From positions 1-64,000 of the forward strand of contig USDT01000003.1 in assembly GCA_900553465.1 (NCBI GenBank): 64,000 nucleotides of DNA. The letters are read 5' to 3'. The stretch comes from an uncultured Prevotella sp. (GTDB lineage Bacteria; Bacteroidota; Bacteroidia; Bacteroidales; Bacteroidaceae). Below, piece by piece: positions 20,011-27,542 of this stretch. The translations under genes were made by a program, and so were the position numbers. The notes under the pieces were generated by a model, which had not been told where the DNA came from, did not search any database, and saw nothing but the letters and a program-made list of their open reading frames with translations. Numbering within the stretch: the stretch's first letter is position 1; each line of letters begins with the position of its first letter.

Positions 20011-21342
20011 ATGGATCACAATAATACAAATTCCCCAATGGTGGATTTCGGACTCCCCACTAAGGAAAACACAATAATAAAGGTAATCGGTGTAGGCGGA
20101 GGCGGTGGCAATGCCGTCAACCACATGTACCGTCAGGGCATCCATGACGTGTCGTTCGTGCTATGCAATACCGACAATCAGGCCCTCAACGATTCACCAG
20201 TTCCCGTGCGTCTGCAGCTCGGCAAGGAAGGACTCGGTGCTGGTAATAAACCGGAGAAAGCCCGCCAGGCAGCTGAAGAGAGCATCGAAAGCGTGAAAAA
20301 TATGCTCAACGATGGTACGAAGATGGCATTCATCACGGCAGGAATGGGTGGTGGAACCGGCACGGGTGCAGCTCCTGTGATAGCTCGTGTATCAAAAGAA
20401 CTTGGCATTCTTACAGTCGGCATTGTGACTATTCCTTTCCGTTTTGAAGGTGCACGCAAGATCGATCAGGCGCTCGATGGTGTTGAGGAAATGTCCAAAC
20501 ATGTCGATGCACTGCTTGTTATCAACAACGAGCGACTGCGTGAGATCTATCCCGAGCTGCCTGTGCTCGAAGCCTTCGGCAAGGCCGACGATACATTGAG
20601 TGTTGCGGCACGAAGCATAGCCGAGATAATCACCAATCACGGACTTATAAATCTCGACTTCAATGACGTGAAGACCGTACTTAAGGACGGTGGTGTCGCC
20701 ATTATGAGTATGGGTTATGGCGAGGGCGAAGGACGCGTGCGCAAAGCCATCGAGGATGCTCTTAATTCTCCGTTGCTCAATGATAACGATGTATTCAACT
20801 CCAAGAAGATACTTCTCAGTATCAACTTCTGCAACGAGAATGGCGACAATTCCGGTCTGATGATGGAGGAAATGAACGATGTCAACGACTTCATGTCGCG
20901 TTTCGGAAGCGATTTCGAAATCAAATGGGGTGTCGGCATCGATTCCGAACTGGGCAAGAAGGTCAAGGTCACAATACTTGCCACCGGTTTTGGTATCGAG
21001 AACGTGGATGGTATGAATAAGCATCTGAAGAAACACACTCAGGAAGAGGTCGACCGTCTGGCGCGTGAGGAAGAGAACGAAATCGACCGCGCCAACCGCC
21101 GCCAGCGCTTCTACGGACGAGATGGAGGTAGCAATCAGTACAAGCGTCGTCCGCATATCTTCCTGTTCTCTCCCGATAATCTCGACAACGAAGAAGTTAT
21201 AATGGCGGTCGAGAATACGCCGACATACAAGCGTACACGTCAGAAACTAGAGGAGATACGCCAGTTGTTGGTGGCCAAGACGCCTGTCGCAGAGAACAAG
21301 GACAATGGAGAACCTATACAGGGATTGATCAGTTTTACTTAA
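20011..21342 (+). CDS. ftsZ: Tubulin-like division GTPase FtsZ
   Basis: 443 residues. The tubulin signature GGGTGTGAAPV is near residue 114, the T7 loop NLDFNDVKTVLK near residue 213. The Z ring polymer drives division. A C-terminal extension after about residue 345 carries a charged linker and SPDNLDNEEVIMAVENTPTYKR-type conserved residues, which probably hold the FtsA-binding tail. It is 20 bases after ftsA. Confidence 0.96.
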   Translation: MDHNNTNSPMVDFGLPTKENTIIKVIGVGGGGGNAVNHMYRQGIHDVSFVLCNTDNQALNDSPVPVRLQLGKEGLGAGNKPEKARQAAEESIESVKNMLNDGTKMAFITAGMGGGTGTGAAPVIARVSKELGILTVGIVTIPFRFEGARKIDQALDGVEEMSKHVDALLVINNERLREIYPELPVLEAFGKADDTLSVAARSIAEIITNHGLINLDFNDVKTVLKDGGVAIMSMGYGEGEGRVRKAIEDALNSPLLNDNDVFNSKKILLSINFCNENGDNSGLMMEEMNDVNDFMSRFGSDFEIKWGVGIDSELGKKVKVTILATGFGIENVDGMNKHLKKHTQEEVDRLAREEENEIDRANRRQRFYGRDGGSNQYKRRPHIFLFSPDNLDNEEVIMAVENTPTYKRTRQKLEEIRQLLVAKTPVAENKDNGEPIQGLISFT

Positions 21343-21354
21343 AACAACAATATT

Positions 21355-21804
21355 ATGACACTTTTCGATAAAGTCAGTGAAGACATCAAAGAGGCCATGA
21401 AGGCCCGCGACAAGGTGCGTCTTGAGACATTGCGCAACATTAAGAAAGTATTCCTGGAGGCAAAGACGGCTCCTGGAGCCAACGATACTCTCGAGGACGC
21501 AGATGCTCTCAAGATACTTCAGAAACTTGCAAAACAGGGACGTGAATCCGCCCAGACATACATCGACAACGGTCGTCAGGATCTTGCTGACGGCGAACTG
21601 GCTCAGGCTGCAGTCATTGAGGAATATCTGCCCAAGCAGCTCAGTGAGGCTGAAATAGAAGTTGAAGTGAAGAAGGTCATCGCCGAAACCGGTGCCCAGA
21701 GTATGAAAGATATGGGCCGCGTTATGGGCGTTGTCTCTAAACAGCTTGCCGGCCGTGCCGACGGTCGTGCCATTTCTGCTGTTGTGAAGCGTCTGCTTGC
21801 CTGA
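21355..21804 (+). CDS. yqeY: GatB/YqeY domain protein
   Basis: 149 residues, helical GatB/YqeY family. The N-terminus LFDKVSEDIKEAMKARDKVRLETLR and the C-terminal MGRVMGVVSKQLAGRADGR are characteristic. The YqeY fold resembles the tRNA-binding tail of GatB; its function is not settled. It follows ftsZ by 12 bases and is the last gene before the terminator, so it is cotranscribed with the division cluster. Confidence 0.92.
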   Translation: MTLFDKVSEDIKEAMKARDKVRLETLRNIKKVFLEAKTAPGANDTLEDADALKILQKLAKQGRESAQTYIDNGRQDLADGELAQAAVIEEYLPKQLSEAEIEVEVKKVIAETGAQSMKDMGRVMGVVSKQLAGRADGRAISAVVKRLLA

Positions 21805-21828
21805 TGGCATTCTTTAATAACACATAAG

Positions 21829-21866
21829 CTCCGGCGTCTGTACATGCAGAAGCCGGAGTTTTTTGT
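21829..21866 (+). terminator. Intrinsic terminator closing the division cluster
   Basis: CTCCGGCGTCTG and CAGAAGCCGGAG form a GC-rich stem around TACATG, followed by TTTTTT. It lies 24 bases after the yqeY stop. Confidence 0.92.
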
Positions 21867-21972
21867 TTCCTTATTTCTGCTGTTACGCCTTTTTTCGTGT
21901 GTCTTACCGCTACATTCGCCCCGTAATCTTAAAATGCCGCCCCGCGTCTGTGATATTCAGAATTATTTTCCT

Positions 21973-21980
21973 TATTTTTG
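21973..21980 (+). promoter_or_regulatory. Promoter element for aroQ
   Basis: TATTTTTG fits TAnnTTTG, 88 bases before the aroQ start and after the terminator of the division cluster. The -33 element is not clear. Confidence 0.4.
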
Positions 21981-22067
21981 CAGTATCATAGTTGTTGCCG
22001 GCGGTTGATATCCTTTATGCAGACCTTATCCCACACACCGGCGACACCATAACCAAAAACCGACATT

Positions 22068-22505
22068 ATGAAAATACAGATTATCAATGGTCCGAATCTC
22101 AATCTGCTCGGACGGCGCGAACCCGGCATCTATGGCAGCAGTTCGTTTGACGACTATCTGCAGAAGCTTCGTGCCGCATATCCCGACGTAGAGATAAACT
22201 ATTATCAGAGTAATATCGAAGGCGAGCTCATCGACAAAATGCAACAGACCGGCTTTTCCTGCGACGGTATTGTGCTCAATGCAGGTGCTTACACCCACAC
22301 AAGTATAGCTCTGCAAGACTGTATACGCTCGCTTCAGACACCAGTCATTGAGGTGCACATATCCAATGTGCACAAGCGCGAAGAGTTTCGTCACCATTCC
22401 ATGATTTCCTGTGCCTGTGCCGGAGTCATCTGCGGTTTCGGTCTCGACTCTTATCGTCTTGCCGTAGAAGCACTTAAAGGCCTTGCTACTCAGTCCGCAG
22501 AATAA
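22068..22505 (+). CDS. aroQ: Type II 3-dehydroquinate dehydratase
   Basis: 145 residues. Third step of the shikimate pathway (3-dehydroquinate to 3-dehydroshikimate). The signatures INGPNLNLLGRREPGIYG, with the catalytic tyrosine, and EVHISNVHKREEFRHHS, with the catalytic histidine region, are intact. Small dodecameric family of about 145 residues. It probably forms an operon with the methyltransferase that follows 40 bases later. Confidence 0.96.
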   Translation: MKIQIINGPNLNLLGRREPGIYGSSSFDDYLQKLRAAYPDVEINYYQSNIEGELIDKMQQTGFSCDGIVLNAGAYTHTSIALQDCIRSLQTPVIEVHISNVHKREEFRHHSMISCACAGVICGFGLDSYRLAVEALKGLATQSAE

Positions 22506-22545
22506 TCGCGGAATATACTTAACGCAAATATCAAATAACGAAGCT

Positions 22546-23184
22546 ATGGACAGCGAACTCGAGTCATACGTTCTCAATCATATAGATGCCGAAGGCGATT
22601 ATCTCTATCGTCTCTATCGTGCCACCAACATCCACACCATTCACGGACGCATGGCGAGCGGCCATTTGCAGGGTCGTCTGCTCAAGATGCTTGTCACCAT
22701 GATACGTCCGCGCAACATTCTTGAGGTGGGCACATTCAGTGGTTATAGTGCCATCTGTCTGGCTGAAGGACTTGACGACGACGGCAAGGTGTGGACATTC
22801 GAGATAAACGACGAACAGGAAGATTTCACCCGTCTGTGGCTCGAAGGCTCGCCCGTGGCCGACAAGATTCGTTTCATCATCGGCGACGCCATAACCGAGG
22901 CACCCAAGCTCGGCATAGAGTTCGACATGGCGTTCATTGATGGCGACAAGCGCACATATGTTGAGACCTACGAAATGGTCATGTCAGTCCTGCGGCCGGG
23001 CGGATACATTCTTGCTGACAATACTCTTTGGGACGGCCATGTGACCGATCATGCCTACGACCGCGACCATCAGACAGTCGGCATACGCCGTTTCAACGAC
23101 CATGTGGCTGCCGACAAGCGTGTTGAGAAAGTTATTCTTCCGCTGCGTGACGGACTTACCATTATAAGGAAAATCAGTAAATAA
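22546..23184 (+). CDS. SAM-dependent O-methyltransferase (COMT-like, class I)
   Basis: 212 residues from the ATG at 22546 (MDSELESYVLNHI); the longer frame from 22483 overlaps aroQ and is unlikely. The SAM-binding motif LEVGTFSGYSAICLAEGL, the acidic DMAFIDGDKR and ILADNTLWDG are typical of cation-dependent catechol-type O-methyltransferases (Methyltransf_3). The substrate is unknown. Confidence 0.9.
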   Translation: MDSELESYVLNHIDAEGDYLYRLYRATNIHTIHGRMASGHLQGRLLKMLVTMIRPRNILEVGTFSGYSAICLAEGLDDDGKVWTFEINDEQEDFTRLWLEGSPVADKIRFIIGDAITEAPKLGIEFDMAFIDGDKRTYVETYEMVMSVLRPGGYILADNTLWDGHVTDHAYDRDHQTVGIRRFNDHVAADKRVEKVILPLRDGLTIIRKISK

Positions 23185-23211
23185 CAAAAACCATACTATT
23201 ATCTTAATAAT

Positions 23212-24633
23212 ATGAAGAAAACACTTACCAGAACATTTATCATGCTGTCGCTGCTCGTGGCCGGAGCAGCCGATCTTTACGCACAGTCGGCCATCTATGC
23301 CTGTGGACACATACGCCGTACACGCGAAACGGCTATACCAAATCTGAAAAACTCCGGTTACACCACAGCTATTCTTTTCAATGTGAATGTCGAGAAGGAT
23401 GGTTCGCTGACCACTGACTACAGTTGGGATTCACAGACTCCGGCTGAGGCTGGCGGTATAATCTGCCAGAACGGAGAGTATGTGTTCGACAGATACCAGC
23501 CACACTATGTTGACGACATTAAGTCGCTCGTCACTCAGCCAACCACAATCAACCGTCTGGAGATCTGCATTGGCGGTTGGGGCAACGGTTCTTACGGCAA
23601 TATCCGCGATTTCATCAACCGTTATGGAACAGGCGAGGAGACCGTTCTCTACAAAAACTTCAAGGCTTTGAAGGATATGATACCCGAGATTGTTGCTGTC
23701 AACAATGACCAGGAGCAGGACTATGACATCGAAACTGCTGTCAAGTTCCACCGCATGCTTGCCGACATTGGATATAAAACAACAATTGCGCCGTACATGA
23801 ACCGTGAATACTGGCAGCAACTAGTGAGCCGTCTGAACGAAGAACCGGGCACGTGTGAGATTGTCTATCTGCAGATATACGGTGGAGGTGCAAACAACAA
23901 TCCTTCCGAATGGAAGGTGTTCGGTGACATACCGATGTATGTAGGATACGACTGTGAGGCCAGCAGCAACCTCTCCGAAATGGAGAGCCGTTTCAAGAAC
24001 TGGCGCGACGCAGACGGTGTTCAGGGTGGATTCCTGTGGAACTATAACAGCGAAGCACGCAATGTCAACGAGTGGGCCACCGCCATCAATCGTATATTCC
24101 CCACAAAAACGGTTGAGAAGGCAGCCGCACGCTTCTATCAGGACGTAAATTATGGCGGCTACATGGTTACTCTGCCCGAGGGCTCTTTCAACCGTACCGA
24201 AATGGCGCTTTACGGCATTCGTGCCAACGACATCACTTCTTTCAAGCTGTTGTCTGGCTATAAGGTGACCATGTATTCGGGCGATAACTTCGACGGCGAA
24301 TCTGTTACGTTCACAACATCCAATCCATGGATAGGCAATGAATGGAATGACCGCGTTTGTTCAATGAAGATAGAGTCTGTCAATACAGGCGTAGATAACA
24401 TCACGTCTGAAACTTCTGCCGCACTTACGGCATCCATGAGTGCCGACGGCGAGAGTGTGCTTATTAGTGGTGCCGCTGCAGGAAGAGTAGGCGTTTACAG
24501 CGTGGCTGGGGATAAATTATCAGAAACTGCAGTGTCAGCAGACGGCAGTGCCACAATCCCGGCCTCGTCGTTCCCTGCCGGCGTATATGTAGTTAAGGCC
24601 GCCAACGGTTCCGCAAAACTGCTGAAACGCTGA
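23212..24633 (+). CDS. Secreted protein: GH18-like domain, beta/gamma-crystallin domain, type IX sorting tail
   Basis: 473 residues with a signal peptide (about 1-25). Residues 26-298 look like a TIM-barrel chitinase/endo-glycosidase relative: a strand carrying acidic residues, NNDQEQDYD at 164-172, followed by YLQIYGGG near 219-226. The residue pattern does not match the canonical DxxDxDxE motif, so catalysis is uncertain. Residues 306-391 resemble a beta/gamma-crystallin repeat pair (FYQDVNYGG; MYSGDNFDG). Residues 405-473 match the type A C-terminal sorting domain (VGVYSVAGDKL; FPAGVYVVKAANGSAKLLKR), so export through the type IX system to the cell surface is expected. Family of the first domain is unsettled. 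Confidence 0.75.
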   Translation: MKKTLTRTFIMLSLLVAGAADLYAQSAIYACGHIRRTRETAIPNLKNSGYTTAILFNVNVEKDGSLTTDYSWDSQTPAEAGGIICQNGEYVFDRYQPHYVDDIKSLVTQPTTINRLEICIGGWGNGSYGNIRDFINRYGTGEETVLYKNFKALKDMIPEIVAVNNDQEQDYDIETAVKFHRMLADIGYKTTIAPYMNREYWQQLVSRLNEEPGTCEIVYLQIYGGGANNNPSEWKVFGDIPMYVGYDCEASSNLSEMESRFKNWRDADGVQGGFLWNYNSEARNVNEWATAINRIFPTKTVEKAAARFYQDVNYGGYMVTLPEGSFNRTEMALYGIRANDITSFKLLSGYKVTMYSGDNFDGESVTFTTSNPWIGNEWNDRVCSMKIESVNTGVDNITSETSAALTASMSADGESVLISGAAAGRVGVYSVAGDKLSETAVSADGSATIPASSFPAGVYVVKAANGSAKLLKR

Positions 24634-24699
24634 CAGCCTCTTGTATTTTATAGTATTGATGTCGGGCCGTATAGCCCGTGCATGTGGTTTTTAAGGCCT

Positions 24700-25473
24700 T
24701 TATGGCTGCATGGTGAGCCACTGCCGGCGTTCGTCTTCCTCCATACGTTCTATGGCGTAACGTAGTGATGTACGGCTCATATCGGCATAATTCTGGCTTA
24801 AAAAAGCGCGCAGCATGTTCATGTCGCGCTTTCCCATTTCCCTCAACATCCACCCCACGGCCTTATGCATCAGGTCGTGGGGATGTTTTTTCAGTTTCTC
24901 CGCATAGCGCAGCACATATCGGAAGTCGCCTTGTCGCGTGGGTTCTATTGTCGATACCATTGCTATGCGCTGCTCCCACAGACACGTGCTTTCAGCCAGA
25001 CGGTCCATCACTTCCGTCTTTTCCTGCTCCGTTGCTATTGAAGGTGTGGTGAGCCACATGCCCACAATCTTTCCGGCAGAGAGGTCCACCAGGTCCCAGT
25101 TGTTGGCCTGTCGGGCGTGGCTGAGATAGTATTTCACCAGATTCTCGCGCTTCTCCATGCTCTCAGGGTCGTTGAGTGCGCGGCGCAGTGTCAGCCGTCG
25201 CATGTGTTCGGTCAGTATGAGAAATCCGCATAGCCTTATCTCGTGCCACGGCGAGTATATCAGTTCCTCCGTTTCCTTCAGCGGCATATCGGCAGCCTCT
25301 GCTACCACGCGCCGTGTCTGCGGTACGCGTATGCCCAGAAACTCGTCGCCTTCGCCATACTGTCCGGGAGCTGTCTTGAAGAATTTCATCAGCACCTCGC
25401 GCTGCCCGTCGTCGGCCATGGCCATCATGCGTGCCGTCACTTCGGCCGCTGTTGTCATAGGTGTGTGTTGCAT
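24700..25473 (-). CDS. AlkD-like DNA alkylation repair protein
   Basis: 257 residues, all helical HEAT-like repeats as in the DNA alkylation repair family (AlkC/AlkD). FLGIRVPQTRRVVAEA near residue 45 and KAVGWMLREMGKRD near residue 205 are typical. AlkD glycosylases remove bulky or positively charged alkyl purines without base flipping. A start four codons downstream (MTTAAEV) is possible. It is convergent with the preceding secreted protein. Confidence 0.88.
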   Translation of the reverse strand: MQHTPMTTAAEVTARMMAMADDGQREVLMKFFKTAPGQYGEGDEFLGIRVPQTRRVVAEAADMPLKETEELIYSPWHEIRLCGFLILTEHMRRLTLRRALNDPESMEKRENLVKYYLSHARQANNWDLVDLSAGKIVGMWLTTPSIATEQEKTEVMDRLAESTCLWEQRIAMVSTIEPTRQGDFRYVLRYAEKLKKHPHDLMHKAVGWMLREMGKRDMNMLRAFLSQNYADMSRTSLRYAIERMEEDERRQWLTMQP

Positions 25474-25563
25474 TGTCCTTATGTGTTATGTGAAACGAAA
25501 AGTTGCAGCGCTTCCGTCATGTCGGCGAGTCGCTGCAACGATAGTCATTATTATATGTCCTGC

Positions 25564-26493
25564 TTACCAGTTGGAGTCGGCTCCGCCTCCTCCGGAGTCA
25601 CCTCCGCCGAAGCTGCCGCCCGAGAATCCGCCTCCGCCAAATCCTCCTCCATGGCCGCGGCCGAACATGGAGCCGAGGAACATGCCGCCGAGAAATGCTC
25701 CGGTGCTGTCTCCTCCGTTGTCATCAAGGCGCGTATGCTTCACGGTGATGCGTCCGCAGTTGTCACACACAAACACGTCTTTTCTCACGTGTCCGCCGTC
25801 TGCTGTTCTATAAACGTCGCTCGACATCTTGCGTAGTGACGGTTTGCCGCAGTACTGACATTTGCGTGTGCGACGGTTGATGAGCCGTGGCAGCATCATC
25901 ATAAGTGCTATGGCCAGCACCAGAAACACCAGTCCGCCTACAGGAAATCCCTCGTCGGCTGCGGCGTCGGGTTTCATACTGTCCTTCAACCGGGCATACA
26001 CGGCTTTGGCTCCTGCCGTCATACCCGTGTCCCAGTCGCCTTTGCTGAACGCCGGAATCATATATCTCGTCTGTATGCGTTTGCATGCCGCGTCGGGCAG
26101 CACGCCTTCCAGACCATAGCCTGTGGTGAAACGTATGCTGCGCTGGTCGGCTACGAAGAGTATGAGCAGTCCGTTGTTGCTCTTCTTCTTGCCTACACCC
26201 CACAGGCGGAACAGGCGGTGAGAGAAGTCGAAAGCGTTGTCTTCGCCTATCGACGGCAGCATCACCACGCTCGCCTCGATGCCCGTCTCCTTCTCAAGAC
26301 GGCTGAACACGGCGTTTATTGTGTCGCGTGCGGCAGGCGAAAGAATGCCTGTCGGGTCGCTCACGTGCAGCCGTGTGTCGGTCTGTCTGACGTTGGGCAC
26401 ATCCTCCACCTTGTATGCACGCACGCTGTCCTGTGCCGCCGAAGGCAGCACAAGCGTGGCAAGACATGCTATTAATATAAATATGTGCCTCAT
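25564..26493 (-). CDS. TPM-domain membrane protein with glycine-rich tail
   Basis: 309 residues: signal peptide (to about 20), a periplasmic TPM_phosphatase domain (about 38-170, with DPTGILSPAARDTINAVFSRLEK-like start), a membrane helix near 185-203, then a short Cys-containing segment (CxxC pairs near 213 and 243, possible zinc ribbon) and a Gly-rich tail ending GGGGADSNW. Such proteins are often encoded beside LemA, as here. The biochemical role is not known with certainty. Confidence 0.85.
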   Translation of the reverse strand: MRHIFILIACLATLVLPSAAQDSVRAYKVEDVPNVRQTDTRLHVSDPTGILSPAARDTINAVFSRLEKETGIEASVVMLPSIGEDNAFDFSHRLFRLWGVGKKKSNNGLLILFVADQRSIRFTTGYGLEGVLPDAACKRIQTRYMIPAFSKGDWDTGMTAGAKAVYARLKDSMKPDAAADEGFPVGGLVFLVLAIALMMMLPRLINRRTRKCQYCGKPSLRKMSSDVYRTADGGHVRKDVFVCDNCGRITVKHTRLDDNGGDSTGAFLGGMFLGSMFGRGHGGGFGGGGFSGGSFGGGDSGGGGADSNW

Positions 26494-26504
26494 TGTTTGT
26501 TATA

Positions 26505-27098
26505 TCAGAATTTCACTTCAGGAGCCTTCTCTGCGCCTTCAGCAGCTTCGAAGTAGCTCTTCTTCTCAAATCCGAACAGTCCGGCGAGTATGTTTTTCGG
26601 GAAGCGGCGTATTGCCACGTTGTATTCCTTAGCCGAGTTGTTGAAGTCGCGGCGTGCCACGGTGATGCGGTTCTCCGTGCCTTCGAGCTGCTCCTGCAGG
26701 TTGATGAAGTTCTCGTTAGCCTTCAGTTGCGGATAGTTCTCAGCCACCATGAGCAGACGTCCGAGGGCTGTCGATATGTTGCCCTGCGCTTTCTGATACT
26801 GCGCCAGCTTCTCCGGAGTGAGGTTGTCGGCGTCAAGCTTCACTTGTGTAGCCTCGCTGCGTGCCTTCACCACGTTCTCGAGCGTGCTGCTTTCGTGTGC
26901 GGCGTAGCCCTTGACTGTGTTCACAAGGTTCGGTATGAGGTCGGCGCGACGCTGATATTGGGTTTCCACGTTGGCCCAGTTGTTGCTTACTTTCTCGTCC
27001 ATCGACACAAGTCCGTTATAACCGGTTACGCACCATACTACCAGAAGCAGCACCACTGCTCCGGTAATAATCCATCCTAAATGTTTCTTGAAGTTCAT
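26505..27098 (-). CDS. lemA: LemA family protein
   Basis: 197 residues: an N-terminal membrane helix (about 9-25), then a helical coiled domain with the LemA hallmarks YNGLVSMDEKVSNNWANVETQYQRRADLIPNL and ENYPQLKANENF. LemA proteins pair with TPM proteins, and here the gene lies 11 bases upstream of one, first in the operon. Function is poorly defined. Confidence 0.92.
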   Translation of the reverse strand: MNFKKHLGWIITGAVVLLLVVWCVTGYNGLVSMDEKVSNNWANVETQYQRRADLIPNLVNTVKGYAAHESSTLENVVKARSEATQVKLDADNLTPEKLAQYQKAQGNISTALGRLLMVAENYPQLKANENFINLQEQLEGTENRITVARRDFNNSAKEYNVAIRRFPKNILAGLFGFEKKSYFEAAEGAEKAPEVKF

Positions 27099-27218
27099 AA
27101 TGATTTTTCTGTTTGTTGGTTTCGCTTTGTTATTAATTTTTATTATGTTTGAAGTGAAAGCCTCCGGCTGCGTGTCACGATATGTTTTTGTTTATGCCGC
27201 GCCGCTTGCTGTGTTTTA

Positions 27219-27226
27219 CAAATATA
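27219..27226 (-). promoter_or_regulatory. Promoter -7 element for the lemA operon
   Basis: TATATTTG on the minus strand, 121 bases upstream of the lemA start, fits the TAnnTTTG consensus. No exact -33 match is seen. Confidence 0.5.
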
Positions 27227-27474
27227 CGTATATTATGCTGTTACATTCGAACAGAAACTTATCTTTTTAGTTTTTTTAGTAACAAAATCCATGCCGTTTG
27301 TCCCAATATGTCATTGTGTACCATAATGTTTGTGTTGTAAATATGGCATATTATATGGAATAATGTGATATGAAATGTCTGCGGGCTGATGGTCGGTAAT
27401 GATAAAAGATAACAGAAATATATATCTTATATTGCATATATTAATATGTGCAATATGCTTTTTGAATGGTATTA

Positions 27475-27530
27475 ACAGAAAAGTGTTATTGGAACGCGGC
27501 TAATTCCCGGCATTCCAATAACACTTTATT
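27475..27530 (-). terminator. Terminator of the GLUG lipoprotein gene
   Basis: AAGTGTTATTGGAA (27481-27494) pairs perfectly with TTCCAATAACACTT (27513-27526). On the minus strand the stem is followed by TTTTCTGTT. It lies 13 bases after the lipoprotein stop. Confidence 0.85.
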
Positions 27531-27542
27531 TATAAATGTTTT

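Larger units (their letters stand above)
27099..27542. other. Intergenic region between lemA and the surface lipoprotein
   Basis: No gene. It contains a -7 element for lemA on the minus strand (CAAATATA at 27219-27226, read as TATATTTG) and the terminator of the lipoprotein gene at its other end. The rest is A+T-rich, with no clear pattern. Confidence 0.6.

Noticed and set aside
24765-26632. Several plus-strand frames opposite the AlkD, TPM and LemA genes
   Set aside because: They are shadows of the minus-strand genes; Pro/Ser/Ala-rich translations without family resemblance.
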